Source: an uncultured Bacteroidales bacterium
Lineage (GTDB): Bacteria; Bacteroidota; Bacteroidia; Bacteroidales; JAUNSR01
Reading direction: 5' to 3'
DNA length: 51,102 nucleotides
Assembly (NCBI GenBank): GCA_947074145.1
Contig: CAMTOJ010000023.1
Location: 1-51,102, forward strand
Every line of letters starts with the position of its first letter. The stretch's first letter is position 1. Both the position numbers and the translations under genes were made by a program. Under the pieces are notes generated by a model, which was not told the origin of the DNA, searched no databases, and was given only the letters and a program-made list of their open reading frames with translations. Positions 19,929 to 28,409 of this stretch are shown piece after piece.

Positions 19929-19961
19929 GCCTTCAAATTAGTTAAATATCAATTTGAAGGC
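19929..19961 (-). terminator. Intrinsic terminator after LRR copy 3
   Basis: Perfect 11-bp stem GCCTTCAAATT (19929-19939) with AATTTGAAGGC (19951-19961), followed on the minus strand by TTTATTTTC. A decayed relative sharing ATTAGTTAAATATCA occurs at about 21903-21945. Confidence 0.75.
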
Positions 19962-20099
19962 TCTATAAAATCATTTCCTTAGAAATATATAAATTTTCCG
20001 ATAGAACTTAGATCTCAGAATGTGACGATATTACTAAATCTACATCCTCACTGTTATCCCCTTGGCATTATGAAAATTTGAATCTTAAGGAAAAACCTA

Positions 20100-21680
20100 T
20101 TACATCTGTATTTTCACCACCTGATCATTCATCTTGACAATATAAGCATTGTTTTCATTAACGATCAATTCAATTGTTTCTCCCGTACACTCTATACTCT
20201 TAACCATCGATCCCGATATAGTATAAATATCTATATTTGCTCCGGATACTCCACCCTCGATTTTCATCTTTCCGCGACCGGCAGCCATAACACGTAATCG
20301 CTCGCTTGAGCTAACATTGATCCATGTTGCAATTTTACTCTGTAAAGAAACATTTAGCTCCGCATTTTTTGATATTATAGGGGTTACATAAACGCCATCA
20401 GCAGAAACTTCAGACGTTACATCAACTCCGTTAAATGTAACCGTATTTATTTCCCATTTCGGATTAGCAGATAGAATCACTTCTTGACTCATATCCGGTG
20501 TAACCTTAACTTTTACCTGACCATTATCGGCATGAGAAATTATAAGATACATAGGTAATCTCTTAAAGCTGATATCTATATTTTTAGCTTCAGAAATAGA
20601 AGAAATATTATAGATATTATTTTCTACATCTGATGTTACATCTAATCCATTCACAGTTATTTTATCAAGTTCATATCCTTCATCCGGAATCATATTAATA
20701 ACAACATCACTTCCTGCATCTACAGATAAAGAGTTGTCGGAAGAACCGTTTATTGTTGTTGATCCACCTAATCCTGCTGTTATTGCAACTTCCCACTGCT
20801 CTATTTCCAATATATTCACAAACTCCTTCCATCCCTCTGCGGAAGTATAATTTGACAACGAACCTGAAGGAACATAAACTTTACATTCGTCTTTTCGTAC
20901 ATTATCAAAAGCAGTGATATTTAATAATGGAGGAGTTGTTCGTTGGCAATATATCTCTGTTAATGAAGTACAACCGGAAAAGGCTGACTCTGCTATTTCT
21001 CTTAACTCCTTTGGTAGTGTTATTGCTTTTAAATTCTCACAGAAACTAAAAGCTCTCTTTCCAATATATCTCAGGTTTTCAGATATAACAATATCATTAA
21101 GAGATTTACAGCCCCAAAATACGTCATCACCTATACTCTCCACACTATTAGGTATATCTACCGTGGTTAAATTTATACAGCTATAAAAGGCTCCCAAGCA
21201 TATGGTCTTCACGGTATTGGGGATATTAATTTTAGTCAATTTTTCACATCCAAAAAATGTATAATTTAGTATAAACATTACATTATCAGGGATATCTATT
21301 GTGGTCACCCCGGAATATTCAAAAGCAAAAAAACTTATACTCGTCACACTTTTAGGTATATCTATTGCGGTTAAACTACTACAATAGGCAAAAGCATAAG
21401 AATCTATACTCGTAACACTATTAGGGATATCTACTGTGGTTAAACTACTACAATCAAAAAAAGCATCAGCACCAATCTCCGAAACCTCATAAACCTTACC
21501 ATCGAATGTAACCTCCTCCGGTATAGTAACTCTCCCGGAATATTTGACTTCTCCCGAAGTAACAGATGCCTTCTTAGAGGCCTGCGTAAAATTGTAATAA
21601 ATTCCATCAATAAATGCATCATATGCAAAAACCGATTGCAATGAAATAAAGCAAAGAACAAATAATAATAATTTTTTCAT
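20100..21680 (-). CDS. BspA-like leucine-rich-repeat surface protein, copy 3 (5 repeats)
   Basis: A 526-residue exported protein, signal peptide 1-19 (MKKLLLFVLCFISLQSVFA), then the shared cap and seven LRR units at residues 83-242. Five follow the canonical pattern and are more diverged from one another than those of copies 1 and 2; one of them (SISFFAFEYSGVTT) is a residue short. The C-terminal modules match copies 1 and 2 closely, but in patches: the last 430 bases resemble copy 1, an upstream block resembles copy 2, and a short stretch near 20885-20912 again resembles copy 1. It has its own promoter box and terminator. Its more diverged repeats suggest the oldest or least recently homogenised array. 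Confidence 0.85.
   Translation of the reverse strand: MKKLLLFVLCFISLQSVFAYDAFIDGIYYNFTQASKKASVTSGEVKYSGRVTIPEEVTFDGKVYEVSEIGADAFFDCSSLTTVDIPNSVTSIDSYAFAYCSSLTAIDIPKSVTSISFFAFEYSGVTTIDIPDNVMFILNYTFFGCEKLTKINIPNTVKTICLGAFYSCINLTTVDIPNSVESIGDDVFWGCKSLNDIVISENLRYIGKRAFSFCENLKAITLPKELREIAESAFSGCTSLTEIYCQRTTPPLLNITAFDNVRKDECKVYVPSGSLSNYTSAEGWKEFVNILEIEQWEVAITAGLGGSTTINGSSDNSLSVDAGSDVVINMIPDEGYELDKITVNGLDVTSDVENNIYNISSISEAKNIDISFKRLPMYLIISHADNGQVKVKVTPDMSQEVILSANPKWEINTVTFNGVDVTSEVSADGVYVTPIISKNAELNVSLQSKIATWINVSSSERLRVMAAGRGKMKIEGGVSGANIDIYTISGSMVKSIECTGETIELIVNENNAYIVKMNDQVVKIQM
20955..21434 (-). repeat. LRR-coding repeat array of copy 3
   Basis: Seven units of 69 bp (one of 66 bp), five canonical and two diverged. 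They are clearly less alike in DNA than the units of copy 2, so this array has not been amplified recently. Confidence 0.85.
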
Positions 21681-21854
21681 TATATATAAATATAAAAAGT
21701 TAGAATTCGAAGAAGAATTGAATGTAACTTAAGAAATATATTTGTCGGAATATTTTTCTATTTGATACAAGTGAAAGAACCTTTATTTTAAAACATTCTT
21801 ATGTCTATTAATTAATTTATATATATCAACCCCCACAATAGTGTTAAATTTATG

Positions 21855-21862
21855 CAAATATA
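21855..21862 (-). promoter_or_regulatory. Putative -7 box for LRR copy 3
   Basis: TATATTTG on the minus strand, giving a leader of about 168 bases. No exact -33 TTTG at the expected distance. Confidence 0.5.
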
Positions 21863-22117
21863 AGTATTTTATATCAACAATAGACTTTGTCATACAAAAA
21901 CAAAAGCCATCTAATTAGTTAAATATCAGCATAGAGATTCAAAAATCATCAATTCGGTTTATATCTATTCTTCCTTATTTTCGAACTATTTCCATTCTGG
22001 AAACAGTTGTAGGCACCCCCTATTCTCCTTCAAAAAATATTTCTTATAAGAATTTGTAAAGGTTAGTAAATTTAAACCTATAAACTAATTTCAGGAAAAC
22101 TCAATGACAAAATTGAA

Positions 22118-22188
22118 ACACCTTGCAAGGTGTAGGTTGAAACCAAGCATGGTTTTATATTACACCTTGCAAGGTGTAATATAAAACC
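22118..22188. repeat. Palindromic element with two copies of a 16-bp core
   Basis: The perfect palindrome ACACCTTGCAAGGTGT occurs at 22118-22133 and again at 22162-22177. The second is the centre of a longer perfect palindrome, 22151-22188, with 19-bp arms and no loop. Between them lies a small hairpin AACCA-AGCA-TGGTT. It is 50 bases after the DUF4861 stop codon. It looks like a REP- or MITE-type intergenic element, but could also be a protein-binding site or contribute to 3'-end formation. There is no T-tract. Confidence 0.8.
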
Positions 22189-22241
22189 TCGCAAAAATTG
22201 ACAAAAATAACTTTAAGAAAATCACCGGAATAACCGTCTTT

Positions 22242-23525
22242 CTACATTATTACAGAACTTTTGTTACTTATTTCCCAAGCATAATCAGAAACAACAGAAT
22301 CAAAATATTCTCTTTCGGTAAATTTCGGATCTGTAATCTCCCAAGCAGCACAACAATTAAAGTTATATTCTCCATTTTCATTAGGTTGAAGTTCGGTACA
22401 CCAGGTAGTAGAGATGCCGGGACCTTTTTTAGGAGCTTCAAACTCTACTCCTGTCCAATTGTTTTTATCAACCATAACAGCCATACCCATATACCAAACT
22501 TTATTATAAGTTTGCTTGTCATGTGTAATCATAAGTTCATAATTACCAACATCTTTACGGATATAAGGCATATCATTGAAATCGTTGACAATTCCAGTAA
22601 CAAGTTTTGCACCTTCTGGAAGATTAGACAGTTTCACTTTATTCTCATAACCGTATTTTCCTGCCCATATAGTCATTGTTTCTTCAACATCAATCTTCTC
22701 GCCTCCAACTTCCCAACCTTTGAATGTTAAAGTAAAAATACTTCTAACCGGTCCGGATACGATTTTTTTATAATAAGTCTCATCAATATTGTCGGTTGTA
22801 TCTGCCATCATTACACCAAGTCGGATAAGCTCATTACCCTTTTTAAGAGCCAGCCCACCAAGTCCGAACGATTGAGCACCGCTCATAATATCTCTCCCCC
22901 ACCATGCTTCCACGTGATAAGTGTTGCCGACAAGTCCGTCAGGTTGAATACCTACGCTGTCCATCACCATAAGATTAGTTGTCTTTCCGAATACATCGCG
23001 TACGTTTCTCCCGTCGAAATAGTGACGATATCCCATTTTGTCGTTTTCCCAAGCCGGGCCATCAGTCTGATAAGGATAAGGATTATTTATATCTTTTCCG
23101 CGTGGCAGATTATATTTATCATGCATATCTTCATCAAGAATTCTGATATCTCCTTTTGAAAAAAGTTTTCCGAGTCTGACATGAGTTCGTTTTTGAAATT
23201 CCGGATATTGTTCTTTAGGAATAAACTTTACTGTAAGCGTTTGTTCCTCTCCCGCTTTTAGAGAATAAACAAAAGCCAGTTCATCCCACTCCCCGTTACC
23301 GTTTAAATCATCCGCCTGACAAGCAACATACTCACCCGAACCATTAACAAGTACAGGCAAAAGTTCGCTCTTTTGACTAGGTAATTGATCTCTTATCAAA
23401 ACAAAAGCTTCATCTACCTTGTCTTTGGATGTTTCATTTTTTAGAGTAATAATTTTAGATGGAGTTTCGATTGAACATGCAGTCAGCAAGCCAATCATGG
23501 AGATTGATAATAAATGTGTTCTCAT
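22242..23525 (-). CDS. DUF4861 family lipoprotein
   Basis: A 427-residue protein with a lipoprotein signal (SMIGLLTAC, lipidated Cys17). The N-terminal domain opens with a KIITLKNETSKDKVDEAFVL strand and a DLNGNGEWDELAFVY motif. The larger part contains aromatic-rich phrases such as GPAWENDKMGYRHYFDGRNV and YHVEAWWGRDIMSGAQSFGL, typical of DUF4861, which occurs next to pectin-degrading enzymes in Bacteroidetes. It is probably a carbohydrate-active periplasmic or surface enzyme acting on pectin fragments, but I know of no proven activity I can cite. It stands alone, read away from the antiporter gene. Downstream is the palindromic element. Confidence 0.78.
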   Translation of the reverse strand: MRTHLLSISMIGLLTACSIETPSKIITLKNETSKDKVDEAFVLIRDQLPSQKSELLPVLVNGSGEYVACQADDLNGNGEWDELAFVYSLKAGEEQTLTVKFIPKEQYPEFQKRTHVRLGKLFSKGDIRILDEDMHDKYNLPRGKDINNPYPYQTDGPAWENDKMGYRHYFDGRNVRDVFGKTTNLMVMDSVGIQPDGLVGNTYHVEAWWGRDIMSGAQSFGLGGLALKKGNELIRLGVMMADTTDNIDETYYKKIVSGPVRSIFTLTFKGWEVGGEKIDVEETMTIWAGKYGYENKVKLSNLPEGAKLVTGIVNDFNDMPYIRKDVGNYELMITHDKQTYNKVWYMGMAVMVDKNNWTGVEFEAPKKGPGISTTWCTELQPNENGEYNFNCCAAWEITDPKFTEREYFDSVVSDYAWEISNKSSVIM

Positions 23526-23602
23526 TGTTAATCTTAATAGTAGTGTTAATTTTAAGCAAATGCTTTACTTTTCTAATCAAATATCTAATATCCGCCAATT
23601 TA

Positions 23603-23610
23603 CAAACTTA
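23603..23610 (-). promoter_or_regulatory. Putative -7 box for the DUF4861 gene
   Basis: TAAGTTTG on the minus strand, about 78 bases before the ATG. No clear -33 element at N19-21. Confidence 0.4.
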
Positions 23611-23794
23611 TTATTACAAAATTTTAGTTTATATTTAAGTATTTTCCATATTAGTTTAAAATTAAAGTACGCTTATTTATATAAAGGCACAAACAATAAT
23701 CTAATATTCAAACAATTAACAAACAATATCTTAAATGATTTTGCGATAAATAAATTTTCTTTAAAATATTATTACGGAAAATAGAAGTAATTTT

Positions 23795-25987
23795 ATGCGC
23801 GAAACCCAATCCCAACCGGATAATATGGAGAAAATAAGTAATTTCTTAGATATACCTTTTACAAATCCCACACTAATATTTTTTATTGTGCTTGCTATCA
23901 TATTGCTTGCACCGGTGCTTCTGAATAAGATCAGGGTGCCACATATAATAGGGATGATTATTGCAGGTATGATAATCGGTCCAAACGGAGCAGGCATATT
24001 GGCGAGAGATTCCAGTTTTGAGATCTTCGGTAAAGTGGGACTTTTATATCTTATGTTTCTTGCAGGTCTGGAGATGGATATGAACGATTTCAGAAAGAAC
24101 AAATTCAAAGGACTTGTATTCGGATTATATACCTTCTTAGTTCCAATGATTCTTGGGACTCTTGTCAGCTATTATCTGATGGGCTTCTCGATACTTACAT
24201 CTATTCTACTTTCAAGTATGTATGCCTCTCATACTCTTGTGGCTTATCCTATTGTAAGTCGTTATGGGGTTACGAAAAGGCGGTCGGTTACAATAACTAT
24301 TGCCGGTACAATTATTACAGTTCTTCTTGCTCTTATAATCCTTGCCGGTATTACGGGAATATACAAAGATGCCATCGATCGCTATTTCTGGTTCAAACTC
24401 GGTGGCGCGATTGTGATATATGTACTGATTCTTTTCCTTGTTTTTCCACGTATAAGCAAATGGTTTTTGAGAAAATATGAAGATAATGTGACTCAATACA
24501 TATTTGTTCTTTCTCTTGTATTTGCGGCCTCATTCGGAGCCGAGCTATCAGGTCTTGAGGGTATTATCGGCGCCTTTCTTGCAGGTATAATACTTAATCG
24601 ATATATCCCATCCGTATCACCATTAATGAATAGGATAGAGTTTGTAGGAAATGCTCTTTTCATTCCTTATTTTCTTATCGGTGTAGGTATGCTTGTAGAT
24701 TTGAAGGTATTGTTTACTCAAAAAGAAGCAATAATAGTTGCGATTAGTATGTCTGCCATCGCAACACTATCAAAATGGATTGCGGCATGGTTGACTCAGA
24801 AATCTTTTTCTTTAAGCCGACTTGATCGTGATATGATATTCGGACTGAGTAACGGACAGGCCGCAGCCACTCTTGCAGCCGTATTAATAGGTTATGGAAT
24901 CATTACAGGAACAGATGCGAATGGAGAGCCTATACGACTTTTAAATGAAAATATTCTAAACGGTACCATTATAATGATACTTGTTACTTGTATCATAAGC
25001 TCTGTAGTGACTGAAAGAGTTGCTGAAAAAATGGTAATGAGTAAAGGTGATGACGGAGACAAATATGGAAATGTTTCTATAAATCCGCTTGACGAGCGTA
25101 TTCTTATTCCCGTTGCAAACCCGTCAACTCTCGAGAACCTTGTAAATCTTGCTATAACTCTAAAAAATCCATCAAGAAAAACCCCTCTTTATACATTGTC
25201 GGTCGATCTTGATGTAGATGATGATAAGATGGTGAGCAGTCATCAGATTCTTTCACAAGCGGCAAAAATAGCATCCTCGGCTGATGTGCCCGTTAATACA
25301 ATTGCCAGATATGATGTGAATGTAGCCAGTGGTATCTTACATACTATAAAAGAAAATAATATTACGGAGGTTGTAACAGGTTTTCATCATAAAGCCAATA
25401 TAGCAGATACATTTTTCGGTCCTACTATACAGCATATATTAAAGGGAAGTAATTGCATGTTACTTATCAGCAAATCGATAATACCTATCAATACTGTAAA
25501 TAAACTTGTAATTGCGATTCCAGCCAAAGCTGAATATGAAAGCGGATTCGACCGTTGGCTCGATAGAATAGCTAATATCTCTATTCAAATAGGATGTAAG
25601 GCAATTTTCTATTCTACAAGAAAGACAGAAGATACAATAAAGAAAATGATAAAATCTAAAAGATATAATTTTAGAAAAGAGTTTTATCCGCTTGACAATT
25701 GGGATGATTTTATTGCAATAAGTAGCTTTGTTCAGGCTCATGATCTTTTTGTTGTTGTAAGTGCACGCAGACATTCATTGTCGTATCATCATTCTTTTGA
25801 GAAATTACCGCTTATCTTATCTCGTGATTTTGAACATACTAATCTTCTTGTAATATATCCGGAACAGTTTGAGGCAAAACAAAATGCTGTTTATTTTTCC
25901 GATCCTCAATCAATGACTATTCATAATAATTATAGTGATTTGTTCAATTATCTGAACTTCATTGACAAAATGAAAAACAAAGGGTAA
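23795..25987 (+). CDS. Cation:proton antiporter (CPA2 type) with C-terminal universal-stress domains
   Basis: A 730-residue inner-membrane protein. Residues about 30-410 form a 12-helix CPA2 exchanger (VPHIIGMIIAGMIIGPNGAG, LYLMFLAGLEMDMNDFR, GLEGIIGAFLAGIILNR, GQAAATLAAVLIGYG). The soluble part from about 440 contains two USP-like stretches (DERILIPVANPSTLENLVNL and INTVNKLVIAIPAKAE) in place of the RCK/TrkA domain of Kef channels. It probably exchanges Na+ or K+ for H+, with nucleotide sensing by the USP part; the ion is uncertain. An ATG at 23825 (MEKISNFLDIPFTNP) aligns better with homologues and may be the true start. It leads a plus-strand run to the small OMP, nuclease and rnhB. Confidence 0.86.
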   Translation: MRETQSQPDNMEKISNFLDIPFTNPTLIFFIVLAIILLAPVLLNKIRVPHIIGMIIAGMIIGPNGAGILARDSSFEIFGKVGLLYLMFLAGLEMDMNDFRKNKFKGLVFGLYTFLVPMILGTLVSYYLMGFSILTSILLSSMYASHTLVAYPIVSRYGVTKRRSVTITIAGTIITVLLALIILAGITGIYKDAIDRYFWFKLGGAIVIYVLILFLVFPRISKWFLRKYEDNVTQYIFVLSLVFAASFGAELSGLEGIIGAFLAGIILNRYIPSVSPLMNRIEFVGNALFIPYFLIGVGMLVDLKVLFTQKEAIIVAISMSAIATLSKWIAAWLTQKSFSLSRLDRDMIFGLSNGQAAATLAAVLIGYGIITGTDANGEPIRLLNENILNGTIIMILVTCIISSVVTERVAEKMVMSKGDDGDKYGNVSINPLDERILIPVANPSTLENLVNLAITLKNPSRKTPLYTLSVDLDVDDDKMVSSHQILSQAAKIASSADVPVNTIARYDVNVASGILHTIKENNITEVVTGFHHKANIADTFFGPTIQHILKGSNCMLLISKSIIPINTVNKLVIAIPAKAEYESGFDRWLDRIANISIQIGCKAIFYSTRKTEDTIKKMIKSKRYNFRKEFYPLDNWDDFIAISSFVQAHDLFVVVSARRHSLSYHHSFEKLPLILSRDFEHTNLLVIYPEQFEAKQNAVYFSDPQSMTIHNNYSDLFNYLNFIDKMKNKG

Positions 25988-26059
25988 CAGTACTTGAATC
26001 AGCAAATTACAGCTTAAAATATTAACATCACATTATTTAAGGACTATTTATTTATTCAT

Positions 26060-26563
26060 ATGAAAAATTTGATCTTAGCATTATTATTGTGTCTTCCTAT
26101 TATTTCAACACAAGCACAAAGCATCTTTGTAAGAGACAATCAGGTTGTCAACTTGACTTTAGGTGTCGGAAGAGGTGTTCCATTGGAAGCAAGTTATGAA
26201 ATCTGCATTGCAGATAATCTTTTCGATGATAAAAACTGTTCTTTAGGTATAGGAGGATATCTCGGATGGACACACTATACAGAAAGATATGATGGGATAC
26301 GTCATCATAACAATAGTTACAGATTCGGTGTACGTGTAGCTATGCACTATTATTTTGTAGAAAATCTTGATACCTATGCAGGGTTGATGACTGGCTATAA
26401 AGGAAAAAGAGAAACCTGGACCGGAAATTCGAGACTTCATTCAACAGCGTCATTTGATTTTGTCGTTGGAGCTCGTTATTATTTTGACAAAAACTGGTCG
26501 GTAGTTGGTGAATTCGGGGCAGAACATGCCTTCTTCAGAGCCGGTATCGGTTATAAATTCTAA
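26060..26563 (+). CDS. Small outer-membrane beta-barrel protein
   Basis: A 167-residue protein with a signal peptide (MKNLILALLLCLPIISTQAQ). The mature part consists of alternating amphipathic strands, for example SYRFGVRVAMHYYFVENLDT and DFVVGARYYFDKNWSVVGEF, and ends in Phe (FRAGIGYKF), the usual outer-membrane insertion signal. The size suggests an eight-stranded barrel. No enzymatic motif is seen. It begins 72 bases after the antiporter and ends 5 bases before the nuclease gene, so the latter is probably translated from the same message. Confidence 0.75.
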   Translation: MKNLILALLLCLPIISTQAQSIFVRDNQVVNLTLGVGRGVPLEASYEICIADNLFDDKNCSLGIGGYLGWTHYTERYDGIRHHNNSYRFGVRVAMHYYFVENLDTYAGLMTGYKGKRETWTGNSRLHSTASFDFVVGARYYFDKNWSVVGEFGAEHAFFRAGIGYKF

Positions 26564-26568
26564 AATAT

Positions 26569-27657
26569 ATGTATTTAAACGGAACATCTGCCGATTGGGG
26601 CAGGATCTATTTTATTCTTAAACTTATTGCTGACGGAAAATGTTTCTGGGGTACCACTTCGAGAAAAGCAAATGAACGTCTTTTACCTCTTAAACCGTTA
26701 AGAATCGAGAGAGATAATGCGGAAACCACCACATCGATGATTTTATCCGATGACGGTAAGTTGATTTGTAAAGATATCTCAAAAGAGAACGTTATTGAGA
26801 TATCAGAGATTAAGACTGTTTGCAATAAACTTAAGGATTTAATCATTAACAGCGATGGTGTGGAGTTTGAAGATGAAGAAACCGAAACTCTTCTCGACAA
26901 GATGTTGATATTCGATTTTATATCTTCGTCTGAAAATGGTGAAGATTTTAGAATAGTATTTTATGATGAGAATATTAAAAGTGAAAGATTCTATCCTGTA
27001 AGACTAAAACCTACATTTGAGAATCTTTATCTTGTTCCCTCTAACAGAGTTTCCAATTTCAAATATGATATAGTTGACGTTAAACTTTCCAATCCTGAGT
27101 CTAATAAGATAAATTATCTTGGAGATAATGAGACAGGCTCGCTTGTCAGAATGCAGGAGATATTCCGTCTTGGGGGAAAATTCAAATATACTTCCGTGGA
27201 AGGTAAATTCTTTCAGGCTTCGCTTCAGCTTATCGACATGAATATGCCAAGGCTTATGGGTGAGGCATTAAAATTGTTTTATACAGGAAACAGCGTAAGC
27301 GTTGCAGCCGTTTGTGATCAGCTAAATAAGATCAATCCGTTTAAAGTTAAGGATGAGATGATTGAAAAAAGCAGGGTTTATGAGTATAAAATACGTCAAT
27401 TCCTTTATGCTGCAGCTTGCGGTATGAAACCTACCAAAACATGGAGAGGTAACGGATATGCCGATCTACAGATTTTCACTGATAATAACGGTGATTTGAT
27501 TGCTTATGATCCAATGCAGAAAGAACTTTTTGAGAAGTTTCTTTTCCATAATACACGTTTCGGTTTGCCAAATGAGGATAAATCCAAATACGGGCAAATA
27601 GAGAAGGAGAACGGTCAATGGTTATTCAAACTCAATCTTGAAATAAGGTTTATGTAG
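26569..27657 (+). CDS. Probable HpaII-family type II restriction endonuclease
   Basis: A 362-residue soluble protein that opens NGTSADWGRIYFILKLIADG, has the segment LLPLKPLRIER soon after, and closes NGQWLFKLNLEIRF. This order and wording match my memory of the HpaII restriction endonuclease family, as does the length of about 350-360 residues. HpaII cuts CCGG. A central motif RGNGYADLQIF lies near residue 298. I cannot assign the metal-binding residues. No cytosine methyltransferase is encoded anywhere in the window, so any protecting enzyme must be elsewhere. CCGG occurs repeatedly in the window. The gene starts 5 bases after an outer-membrane protein gene, an odd place for a restriction enzyme. 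The family call should be tested by a profile search. Confidence 0.7.
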   Translation: MYLNGTSADWGRIYFILKLIADGKCFWGTTSRKANERLLPLKPLRIERDNAETTTSMILSDDGKLICKDISKENVIEISEIKTVCNKLKDLIINSDGVEFEDEETETLLDKMLIFDFISSSENGEDFRIVFYDENIKSERFYPVRLKPTFENLYLVPSNRVSNFKYDIVDVKLSNPESNKINYLGDNETGSLVRMQEIFRLGGKFKYTSVEGKFFQASLQLIDMNMPRLMGEALKLFYTGNSVSVAAVCDQLNKINPFKVKDEMIEKSRVYEYKIRQFLYAAACGMKPTKTWRGNGYADLQIFTDNNGDLIAYDPMQKELFEKFLFHNTRFGLPNEDKSKYGQIEKENGQWLFKLNLEIRFM

Positions 27658-27698
27658 TATACTGATTATCATTGTATTTGACAAGAATAAAAAATATT

Positions 27699-28298
27699 AT
27701 GTTACAAAAATATTTGAATAAAGGGATAATTGAAGCCGGCTGTGATGAAGCCGGCAGAGGTTGTCTTGCCGGACCCGTTTTTGCTGCGGCGGTGATCTTG
27801 CCTGAGGATTTCGAAAATGAATTACTCAATGACTCGAAACAACTTAGCGAGAAAAAAAGATATCTTTTAAGACCTATTATCGAGAAAGAGGCTCTTGCAT
27901 GGGGAGTAGGCATAGTAACAGAAAAAGAGATAGATAAAATAAATATCTTAAATGCATCTTTCCTGGCTATGCATAGAGCAATTGATCAACTTAAGATTAG
28001 ACCTCAACATCTACTTATAGACGGAAACAGATTTAATAAGTATGATGGAATAGCTCACACTACAATCATAAAGGGTGACGGGAAAATGCTCTCTATTGCG
28101 GCAGCATCTATTCTTGCTAAAACCTATCGTGATGATTTTATGATGAAGATTCATAAGGAACATCCGGAATATGGTTGGGACAGTAATAAAGGATACCCAT
28201 CAAAAGCACACAGAGAAGCTATAAGAAAATATGGAACGACAGAATATCACCGTCTTACATTCAGGTTACTTGAAGAACAACAACTTTCGCTTTTTTAG
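27699..28298 (+). CDS. rnhB: Ribonuclease HII
   Basis: A 199-residue endonuclease that cuts RNA in RNA-DNA hybrids and single ribonucleotides in DNA. The catalytic set is present: D16 and E17 in [12 protein letters not shown]108 in LLIDGNRF and D145 in KTYRDDFM. I chose the ATG at 27699 ([14 protein letters not shown]), which matches family N-termini; a TTG nine codons earlier is possible but unneeded. It is 41 bases after the HpaII-like gene. It could be cotranscribed with it, though I see no functional link. Confidence 0.96.
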   Translation: MLQKYLNKGIIEAGCDEAGRGCLAGPVFAAAVILPEDFENELLNDSKQLSEKKRYLLRPIIEKEALAWGVGIVTEKEIDKINILNASFLAMHRAIDQLKIRPQHLLIDGNRFNKYDGIAHTTIIKGDGKMLSIAAASILAKTYRDDFMMKIHKEHPEYGWDSNKGYPSKAHREAIRKYGTTEYHRLTFRLLEEQQLSLF

Positions 28299-28308
28299 AT
28301 AATTGAAT

Positions 28309-28316
28309 TATATTTG
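28309..28316 (+). promoter_or_regulatory. Putative promoter of the GH43 gene
   Basis: TATATTTG with TTTC 20 bases upstream (28285-28288), close to TTTG-N20-TAnnTTTG. It lies just after the rnhB stop and gives a leader of about 85 bases. Confidence 0.6.
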
Positions 28317-28409
28317 TAAAAATAAGATTACACGAGCCTTATTTCTATTTTAGAAATACTAATTTTCCTAAAAACAATTTATTACACAAACTATTATTAT
28401 TTATTACAC

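Larger units (their letters stand above)
19716..20099. other. Intergenic region between LRR copies 3 and 2
   Basis: About 380 AT-rich bases. It holds the leader of copy 2, whose first 60 bases are shared with the other copies (19716-19774), the putative promoter box at 19882-19889 and the terminator of copy 3 at 19929-19961. Bases 19985-20099 share short stretches with 17317-17375, showing that the duplicated unit extends past the coding part. Confidence 0.6.
21681..22241. other. Intergenic region upstream of the LRR array
   Basis: About 560 AT-rich bases between two minus-strand genes. From left to right it has the LRR leader shared with the other copies (21681-21738), a putative promoter box (21855-21862), a decayed copy of the LRR terminator (about 21903-21945), then the palindromic element at 22118-22188. 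I see no ORF worth reporting. Confidence 0.6.

Noticed and set aside
15600..21680. Diversity-generating retroelement acting on the LRR genes
   Set aside because: No reverse transcriptase or template repeat is present in the window, and the variation pattern fits recombination better than adenine-directed mutagenesis.
23761..24108. 115-codon minus-strand ORF over the antiporter start
   Set aside because: It is antisense to a certain membrane-protein gene and has no independent support.
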